A stretch of 64,000 nucleotides of DNA from Cenococcum geophilum 1.58 (Eukaryota; Ascomycota; Dothideomycetes; Gloniales; Gloniaceae): NCBI GenBank assembly GCA_001692895.1, contig KV748176.1:3687092-3751091 (forward strand), written 5' to 3'. Positions 56,635 to 64,000 of the stretch are shown piece by piece (positions within the stretch are counted from its first letter, which is position 1; the number at the start of each line of letters is the position of its first letter). The position numbers and the translations under genes were made by a program. The notes below the pieces were generated by a model that made no database searches, was not told the DNA's origin, and saw nothing but the letters and a program-made list of their open reading frames with translations.

Positions 56635-58601
56635 ATGGCAGAGATGCTAGATCGTCCCCAAAATCTCCTTCCGCCCTTACAAATCATAGACTACTCATCT
56701 CCGGACAAGCCTGACAACTATCGAATCTCACCAATCACTCCCACTTCGGTAGAGAATAAGAAAGAGGACTCAGTTTTTGAGGATTGGTCTGGAAGAGGCT
56801 CTCATGTCGACTTCACCGCTGATGAAACCGTACCACTAGTTCAAGGGCGGTTTCTCGGTCATGGAGTGAACGGCGGCGTCTGGGAAACACATTGCAAAGG
56901 TGTTGCGCTGGCATGGAAGAGAAAGTACTGCCGCCGTAAGATTGGGGATGCTGAAAGAAAGGAGATAACGATTTTGAAGAAACTCAGCCACAATCATATC
57001 GTCAAATTAGTTGGTACTTATACGTATCGTCAATTCCTAGGATTGCTGCTGTGGCCGGTTGCTGTATGTGACATGGCCACTTTCTTCGAGGATTTTGAGA
57101 CGGTGTTGGGAGAAAACTGCACAATCGATGATGAACAGAGTGCGCGCCTTACGGCATTGGGTCTTCCTTGTGAATCACAGGACTCCCTCCACTCTCACGG
57201 CTGCGAGTTTTTGTACCCAAAAATCGGCTGCCTCGCTAGCGCGATTGCTTACCTTCATGAACAAAAAGTCCGTCACAAGGATCTCAAACCATCAAATGTA
57301 CTTTTATCTCGTAATAATCTCTGGGTCACTGATTTCGGGACTTCCACGGATTTCTCACTACTTTCGACAAGTGCTACAGAGGACGGAGAGCGGGGCACAC
57401 CGAAATATTTCGCACCCGAGGTCGCAGCATTCAAACCTAACGGCCGATCGGCAGACGTTTTCTCACTAGGATGCATATTTCTGGAAATTTTAACGGCAGT
57501 AAAATATGGAACTCTGAGGCCTATGAGGATGTCTCGTCCGGCCATGGACGGCTCATTCCAAAGCAATCTCAACCGTAGACAACAGTGGCTACAAATGCTC
57601 AACACAGAGTCGTCCTATCATAAGCACCTTCTATGTGAAATCGAGGATATGCTTAATATAGACCCTCAGACAAGGCCCACCGCTCTTGAGGTAAAGAACC
57701 ATTTGGCATTTATTGATCAATTCAGACAACCGCATGTAACGACAAGAATTTTCGGATTCTGCTGCGCAACTTCGTTCCTTACTACCCAAGAGCATTCGGA
57801 TGAGTTAGAGTCATTGCGCACAAATGCGCACATCAGGATTACCTCGTTACAGAAACAGATTGATACGTTGCAGGCTGAGGCCAGGAAAATGCGTGATGAG
57901 CAGGAACTCCATATGCAGATGTGCCAAAGTCCAAGTATAAGAGGCGAAGAGGAGCCTTCGGAGCTTCAAGGTGGGAACTTTGCGCGCACGCAATCCGCGA
58001 CGAGTGACGTGTTTGACGTACCAGCAATAAAGTCATGGATTAGCAGATCCCCATCAACAACATTCATAGGGGAGGTAGCGTACTACTGGACTCTTTTCAA
58101 TCCACTTTCGAACGGCAAAGGATTCATAATGGAACGCGCAGCCAAGAGTGTCTTTTACAAAAGCAAGCTCAGTCCTCAAGTTGTGGACAGGTTGTGGAGA
58201 AATATTGATATATATAATACGCCGGTGCTAGACTTTACACGGTTTTGCGTCGTGATGCACTGGCTCTTTGGTCTAATTGCGATGGTATGTCCTTATGCCC
58301 TCTATCCCTTCGAAGGCTTTATATTCAACCCAGCTTCTGGGTTTTGCCAGCTTGCACTGTGTGTAGGATTTTGGATGGTTTTCTGTGAAGGCTTACACTC
58401 GGGGTTTCCGAATAGGTTGACTATAAAGTCCCAGGTAATATTCGCCAACTTGTGTCGGCAATCGAAGATGATTGTGCATCCTCTCCGAACAAAGACATAA
58501 GGCAAACACCTCGAATTACCGAAGATAGGCTCATAACTGCTTTGAAAATAGCCACCTTGTCCTCGCGAATTGCTGAAGGCATAGACGGATTCTCACAGTG
58601 A
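56635..58601 (+). CDS. Protein kinase with C-terminal EH domain
   Basis: There are two exons, 56635-58284 and 58416-58601, with a 131-nt intron (GTATGT donor, AATAG acceptor), giving 611 aa. Without splicing the frame runs on to 58500 with a spurious hydrophobic tail. Splicing instead completes an EH domain and a polar C terminus. The kinase domain is about residues 72-370: glycine loop LGHGVNGGVW, Lys95 in ALAWKRK, HKDLKPSN (214-221, HKD in place of HRD), DFG 233-235, APE 260-262. A coiled coil spans about 395-440. The EH domain (about 480-575) reads YYWTLFNPLSNGKGF, VFYKSKLSPQVVDRLW, DFTRFCVVMHWLF and then YKVPGNI after the junction. EH domains bind NPF peptides of endocytic proteins. The neighbouring convergent gene is AP180, which has five NPF motifs. 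Confidence 0.82.
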
Positions 58602-58950
58602 CTGTCTAAGCGGCTTCATTGACATTCCGTATGGAGGCCTATATCATCTAGAGTTCAACCTCGCCATCTTCGCCGCTTCTTCGCTTAGCACAATAATACC
58701 AATTAGGGCCCTTGGGCTCCCATTATATCGCAGACCGTCAAGCCCTTAGCTTGCAAGGCACAGACCACGCATTCTCATCCGATTTAAAAGCGCGAAAACC
58801 AATCGAAGGTAACACAAAAACGCCCTGCGTCGCAAACTAAAACGGGTGAATCCTATGTTGAAGCCCTGTGCGAAACCTGCAGCTTTCCCATTCAATAAAA
58901 AAACAACCTGTCCAAAATAGAAATATAGCGACTGGCACCCTACCAATCCA
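58602..58950. other. Convergent 3' flank between the kinase and AP180 genes
   Basis: This is 349 bp holding the 3' ends of two converging genes. No further gene is seen. Confidence 0.6.
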
Positions 58951-61263
58951 TCAAGACCATCCTTGTTGTGCTCCCTGTGCTGGCTGTCCCGGCCTGGGAA
59001 ACACCGGCACCGTCTCGAGTTGGTCGAGTCCCATGCCTCCCATCGTACCCTGTGTGGTATTCTGCCACCCCTGCCCAGTCTGCTGGTTCACGAAGGCGCT
59101 TTGCCGGAAAGGATTCGTGCTCCCCGTCGGGTTAGGTGTTAAGCCGCTTTGTGGGGAGGGCGTGTGCTGTTGTGGGGAGCCATGTCGCGCGAAGGGATTT
59201 GTGCCTGCAGGGGCCGACTGCATTGATTGTAAGCCTTGTTGCTGCTGCTGTTGGGGCTGCGGCGCAAATGGAGAAGTTGACTGAGGTGTTAGGGCCGAGG
59301 GTGTCGTGGTGAAGGGTGAGGATGATATGCCGGGGGATTGATTTGAGGTTTGCTTGGCGAAGGGGTTGGTAGGGGAGCGCGCGATGGGGGAGGCGATTGG
59401 GGGATTGCTGAGTAACTTGGGCTCTGCGTTCGGTTGATTAGGCATTATAGAGTTGCGGAAAGGATTTGTAGATTGTGCCTGGATGGAATCCGCCATTGGG
59501 GCAAGACTGTTGAATTGTTGCGTAGGCTGCTGAGGAAAGTTGGCAACGCCATTTTGCGGGATGCTTGATAATGAAGTATTTTGCGGATTAAAGGGCTGAG
59601 GTGTGTAGCCGCCGAAACCAGCGCTTGTGAAATTCTGTTGGATTTGCTGTGGTAGCTGTGGTTGTTGTGGTTGGCCGAACGGGTTGCCAGCCTGGCCACT
59701 TGGAGGGCTGAAAGCTTGTTGCTGCTGCGGCTGGAAACCCATATTTTGAACTGGCATTTGATATCCAGTTTGCGTAACACCCGTTTGCTGAGGGTATTGT
59801 TGAAACTGTTGGGTTTGCTGAGCCATTGGTTGCTGGTTCTGTTCAATAGATTCGAAAAAATCGATCAAATCTGGAGCCGGACCTTTTGGCTCTTGCTTCG
59901 CAGGCGTTGACAATGTTTGCTTTGGGGATGGAAAGCTCTGTCCCGCAGATGTCTTTGATACCGCCAACTTTGAGTCGGCAAATGACTTGCTAGTTCCATT
60001 CGCGCTCTTCCCGTTATTCTTCTTGGCTTCCCTCTCAGCAAGATACTGACGTCGGTTCACCTCGAAGTCTTTGTCGTTGAGATACTCTTCTAATGATGCA
60101 GCTAGGCTCGTTGGAGCATGNTTGATTTTAGGAATTTCGAGCCTGGTGGAGTGTTCGTGCATTCTGGCTACGCTCAGATACTGGACGACCATGTCAGTCT
60201 GTTTAACGAATGTACGGTATATGTTTAAAGCCCGCGTGGCGTCCGGATGAGACATTTCGAAGTAGTGTTCTTTGGCCGGTTAATTATTGCTTGTATGGGA
60301 TATTGTCAAATACTAACCTAGCACGTTGATAGTGCCTTCGTTCATGACATGGAAAAGTACAAGCAAATCCATGGTAAGTAAACGGAAGGCGGTTAACGTG
60401 ATTTCGTTTTCGGGATCTTCTGTAAGGAGCTGAGGGAAATTAGCCAAAGACCGGAGAGGGTTTTGTTCCAAAGGCAAAATACCTCGCATCTCAAGAGCAT
60501 TTTGATCTGGGTCTGAACACTTTCTGTTTCTCGAAGAAGCCCTTTATCAACGGTAAGCCGCTTGAGGCGACCTTCTCCGCCGCGGACGTAATCAACCTTC
60601 GTAGAACCATATTGTACCGCTCGCTCAAGGAGATACTCGGAGTAGGTACGAATATTTCGACCTTGTGTTTGAACTGGTTTCCCATGCAGAGTTAGCACGG
60701 AATCTATGAGGTTGCCTACCCGGATCCAGATATCATTACTGGCTCGCATATTATTTTGTGGCTAGGAATGGTCGGAATATATGGAAGAAAGACAGAATCC
60801 TTCACCGGTATTACGCCTTTCCCACTACCCAACATTCAAGTGTATTGGCTCCATCTCAATCGGGCCAACAGTGTTATGAATATATAAAGACATACCCTCG
60901 GTAAAGCTATTAATCGCAAGCTTGCGATGCGGGTGTTGCGCGAGAAATTTGAGTGTGACATCTGGCTCTCCCTCCCGAATCATGAGGTGGACAATAATGA
61001 GAGCTTTGAAGACTATCGTCCATGTTGAGTCTCGCAATCTGTTCGTAAGGGCTCTAAAGATCTCCGCGACGCCGGCTTCACCAGCATGGGTGGCTATAAG
61101 GATATGTTCAACATATTTGGATTTGGGGGCCGCAAGCTAAGAGACGGTCGGTCAGTCTGTGGCTGCGGTATCGAGTCTGCAAAGGTGTTGTCTCGGATTC
61201 TTTTAATATCCTCACCTTGATCTTCGTACCGCCTTTCACTGATTTTTCGAAGGAGCTCGCCAT
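58951..61263 (-). CDS. YAP1801: Clathrin coat assembly protein AP180 (ANTH domain)
   Basis: There are five exons, 61263-61216, 61136-60896, 60673-60483, 60429-60318 and 60269-58951, all in phase, giving 636 aa. The ANTH domain (about 1-280) begins MASSFEKSVKGGTKIK and contains YVEHILIATHAGEAGVAEIF and VQTQGRNIRTYSEYLLERA. It binds PtdIns(4,5)P2 and recruits clathrin and cargo (yeast Yap1801/1802). A clathrin-box-like DLIDFF lies near 331-336, in a Gln/Pro-rich tail. Five NPF motifs stand at about 393, 466, 499, 555 and 583. One base is undetermined (n at 60121), leaving residue 247 unknown. The 222-nt second intron is long for this region. Confidence 0.92.
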
Positions 61264-61574
61264 CTGTCCTCGAGGGGGCAAGCGGCGTATTTATTTAGGC
61301 TTCGGGTTGTGTTCTGGCGGGCTTTATCACGACATAGCGATGTAGAACAATGGGAATAATATCAGCGTACGAATAGCTCCAAGAATAGGAAGAAGTGACC
61401 GCCCCTCAAACGAGAGCGAAACGTTTGTGGTGGTGCTGTGTTGTACGATGAGTGAACCGCCGCTGTCCGGAAGATCCCACCTGCAAATTGGCCAGCTCCA
61501 CGATGACGCTTCCCGCGCAAATGCAGTTCACAAGCCTCTCATCCCACCACGAAAAATTCACGAACACCCCCACC
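61264..61574. promoter_or_regulatory. Bidirectional promoter of AP180 (-) and nudC (+)
   Basis: The two coding starts lie head to head 311 bp apart, so their promoters must overlap. An in-frame upstream ATG of nudC at 61449 or later exists, but the family N terminus starts at 61575. Confidence 0.5.
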
Positions 61575-62251
61575 ATGGCTTCGTCACCTACGCCGTCTGA
61601 GCGCGAAAAAGCGGATGAAGAGCTCAAAGCTAAAGAAGCTGCAGAGCAAGCTACTCTTCCCTATAAGTGGACTCAAACAATCGGAGATCTCGATGTTGCC
61701 GTGCCTGTCCCCGCCAATATCAAAGGTCGTGATTTAGAAGTCAAATTCACTAAGACAAAGCTTAAGGTCGCCATCAAGGGCCAGGATCCTATAATAGATG
61801 TATACCCGTGTCATTCTATCAGAGCTTCTTATCTAACGAACTCTCAGGGAGACCTTCCACATTCCATCCACGTCGATGAATCTACTTGGACCCTCGAGAC
61901 CGTACCCAACGGGAAGGAAGTGAGCATTCACCTCGACAAGGTTAATAAGATGGAATGGTGGGCGCACGTCATAACATCAGCACCGAAAATCGATACTTCC
62001 AAAATTTCTCCAGAAAATAGCAAGTTGAGTGATCTAGATGGTGAAACTAGGAGCATGGTCGAGAAGATGATGTTCGACCAGCGACAAAAGGAGTTGGGGA
62101 AGCCTACAAGCGATGAGCAGAAGAAGATGGACCTGCTGGCTCAGTTTCAGAAGCAACACCCAGGTATGATCTAACTTGTGAATGGCTTCTTGTGTGAACT
62201 CTACTAACCACGTCTGCAGAGATGGATTTCTCTAACGCTAAGATCGGTTAA
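61575..62251 (+). CDS. nudC: Nuclear movement protein NudC
   Basis: There are two exons, 61575-62163 and 62220-62251, with a 56-nt intron (GTATGA...CTAAC...CAG), giving 206 aa. The short last exon restores the conserved end [18 protein letters not shown] charged N-terminal helix ([18 protein letters not shown]) precedes the CS/p23-like domain (about 25-120; [22 protein letters not shown] near 110) and the C-terminal [17 protein letters not shown] block. NudC is a co-chaperone that stabilises LIS1/NudF and thus dynein-driven nuclear migration along hyphae. Met 61575 gives the normal fungal length. An upstream in-frame start would add about 41 unlikely residues. Confidence 0.93.
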
Positions 62252-63058
62252 ACCAAGTCCTGGATGACGGAATCAGGCTATAACAGGAGTATGGAATTTT
62301 CGTTAACTTTACAGCTATGGATCCCCAAAAAAAAGCGAAAAATATATGTTCAAAATGTATATTTAAAAATTTGAGGTGTGTGTATGCCAAATCAATTACC
62401 CAAGGAGCAGCGTTCCTTAAATGCCCTTCATCATGCAGCTTGAATTAGGCTCCTAGGGTAAGTTGCTTGTATGATACCTTCAATCCCCTCTGTGACAGGT
62501 GCAGAGACTCGTGAAGGCATCCCGGACAGGCACTGGAAATGGAGATTGGGAAAAGCTCGATCTGGTGAGATCCCAGATGCCTTGGAGCACACACTAAAAT
62601 GTAGAGACTTGTTGCAAATAGCCCTTGTCACCCGAATACATGTCGTTATCCATGGGAAGAGGTCTCCCGAAAGCGCAGCAATAGCATGCCTTTGTTTACA
62701 TATGGAAACAGGCGACAATTCCATGCTTGGCTTTCCTATCTTAAGCTTTTCAAGGGACCCTGCTGTAGTCGAAGCAAACGGCTGGTGCGAGACTATCGAA
62801 ATAGCGCCCCACTAAGCTATCGCCAACAGTAAGCAAGTTTGATTATCCAGGAAACCGAAAGCGACTAAACTTTCTATAACCACAAGTCTTACAAGGTAAA
62901 TATTATACAGAGAATAGCGGGGGTTAGGAAACCAAGATGCTATTACAGATATACAAGTGTGAGGATAACAGAATCTTGACTTTTGACGCCGACTCGACTT
63001 GGAGTCTCTGGAAGTTGTGTAGGCCATCTACGTTGTAACATAGTCAGATAATACAGAA
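62252..63058. other. Convergent intergenic DNA
   Basis: This is the 3' flank between nudC and the aspartyl-tRNA synthetase gene. Overlapping frames on both strands (62471-62815 plus, 62431-62724 minus) show no domain and neither is called. Confidence 0.5.
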
Positions 63059-63985
63059 TTACTCTTTCAATTCCAGGTGATACGTCTCAAGCTGTTCCTG
63101 AGTAAGTAAGTTTGGTGCTTTTACAAGCAAATCCTCACCCTTTCCACTCTTCGGGAAGGCAATGACATCTCTCACGGATTCTCTTCCCATCATAACAGCA
63201 ATGAGCCTGTCAAATCCAAGAGCAATGCCAGCATGAGGCGGACATCCTGCGCGCAAAACATCAAGTAGATGCCGGAAGTCCTGAAGACGCTCCTCGCTCA
63301 TTTTCAGAACATCTCGAAGGATATATTCTTGTACCTTTGCGTCATGGACACGCCGACTTCCGCCTCCAAGCTCTACACCATTAACAACAATGTCATAATG
63401 CTCGGCTTTAACAGCCAGAGGGTCAGTCAACAGTAGGTCAACGTCTTCTGGGGATTTGGGGGCCGTGAATGGGTGGTGAGTAGAAGATATTCCAGCCGTA
63501 CCGCCTTGTCCCGGATCGGTGCCGTTCGTCGGAGAAAACAGTGGAAAATCAGTGATCCAGAGGAATTTGAAACCCTTTGGTGCTGGGATATACTTTGTAG
63601 CAACCGCCGCTTTATGCAAAGCTAAGCGCAAATTGCCTATAAGTGTAGATCCACCTGCAAAAGGCGCCTTCTTTCTAGCCTGAAGTACAACCAGGTCGCC
63701 ATGTTTCAAATTTAGGATCTCCTCTACATGCTCTGCAGCCTCAAAACCAAATGGCTGAAGGCCTTGTAGGGGCTGTTTCAAATCATAAACAAAAATCCCA
63801 GGCTGGCCTTCCGGGTTGTTAAGGAACGGAGCGGCTTCAGGACTGTCCATAAAATTGCTAATAAACTTTCGACTTTCTTGAGGGTTGTCGGACACAGATA
63901 AGTTCATGACTTCAACTACAGGATCCAACAATGGGCCTATTTTACCAATGAGATCGACGGGAAGAAGGTGGCCTACGCGATGAAT
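63059..63985 (-). CDS. MSD1: Aspartyl-tRNA synthetase, bacterial/mitochondrial type, 3' part
   Basis: This is the last exon, read from about 63985 (a CTAG acceptor, 63986-63988) to the TAA at 63059. The rest of the gene lies beyond the window. The visible 308 residues include the inserted GAD-like domain typical of bacterial AspS (FGFEAAEHVEEILNLKHGDL, LQARKKAPFAGGSTLIGNLR), the WITDFPLF and HHPFTAPK blocks, YDIVVNGVELGGGSRRVHD, and class II motif 3 GIALGFDRLIAVM. The enzyme charges tRNA-Asp in mitochondria (yeast Msd1, human DARS2). The N-terminal anticodon-binding domain and targeting peptide are outside the window. Confidence 0.9.
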   Translation of the reverse strand: MHRVGHLLPVDLIGKIGPLLDPVVEVMNLSVSDNPQESRKFISNFMDSPEAAPFLNNPEGQPGIFVYDLKQPLQGLQPFGFEAAEHVEEILNLKHGDLVVLQARKKAPFAGGSTLIGNLRLALHKAAVATKYIPAPKGFKFLWITDFPLFSPTNGTDPGQGGTAGISSTHHPFTAPKSPEDVDLLLTDPLAVKAEHYDIVVNGVELGGGSRRVHDAKVQEYILRDVLKMSEERLQDFRHLLDVLRAGCPPHAGIALGFDRLIAVMMGRESVRDVIAFPKSGKGEDLLVKAPNLLTQEQLETYHLELKE

Positions 63986-64000
63986 CTAGGCCAGGTTAAT

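Noticed and set aside
58285-58500. Hydrophobic C-terminal tail of the kinase read straight through
   Set aside because: It starts exactly at a GTATGT donor. Removing 58285-58415 gives a better EH-domain ending and a further open frame to 58601.
62431-62815. Two opposed frames of about 100 codons
   Set aside because: Neither shows a domain, splice context or clear start, and the region is convergent 3' flank.
1-64000. CRISPR arrays, bacterial operons, rRNA
   Set aside because: There are no regularly spaced repeats, and the gene structure is fungal with introns throughout. The tandem repeats seen are minisatellites.

Overview
The window looks like the nuclear genome of a filamentous ascomycete (Pezizomycotina; Leotiomycetes is a guess from gene style). 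It has short spliceosomal introns of about 53-63 nt with GTRNGT donors and CTRAY-type branch sites, compact genes, and AT-rich repeat blocks full of TpA and TAA/TAG codons, as left by repeat-induced point mutation (RIP).

Layout. Positions 1-16.85 kb are a gene-free AT-rich repeat island. Terminal repeats and target-site duplications (TSDs) resolve a four-level nest in it: an outer hAT transposon (+, about 1.87-15.58 kb) contains a second hAT (-, 3163-15089, 8-bp TSD). That contains a Gypsy chromovirus fossil (-, 5416-13760, 5-bp TSD), which contains a 446-bp TRIM-like LTR element (7773-8218, 5-bp TSD). A 460-bp SINE-like element lies at 504-971 and a cleaner copy lies at 54377-54835. From 16.9 to 37.4 kb there are ordinary genes: a CCCH/RNA-binding/RBR E3 ligase, a Kelch-BTB protein, a 1-Cys peroxiredoxin, a DHA1-type MFS transporter, an F-box protein, a second RBR ligase with an SR-rich N terminus, and a C2H2 gene interrupted by one TAG. 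Positions 37.4-39.9 kb hold several MITEs and minisatellites. From 39.9 to 52.3 kb there are an F-box/LRR protein, PIG-S/Gpi17, a broken serine beta-lactamase-like gene, an MFS gene with a reading-frame problem, and Swp1/ribophorin II. Positions 52.97-56.27 kb are a third hAT (TSD CACCGAAT) carrying the SINE and a MITE. From 56.6 kb to the end there are a protein kinase with a C-terminal EH domain, AP180, NudC, and the 3' part of a mitochondrial-type aspartyl-tRNA synthetase.

How the genes relate. Two genes serve the ER glycosylation/GPI machinery (Gpi17, Swp1). Two RBR ligases and two F-box proteins point to ubiquitin work. The most interesting pair is the kinase-EH fusion, which converges at 350 bp on an AP180 carrying five NPF motifs, the known EH-domain ligand. 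I infer that they may act together in clathrin endocytosis. Splice junctions were read by eye, and no alignment or search was run.
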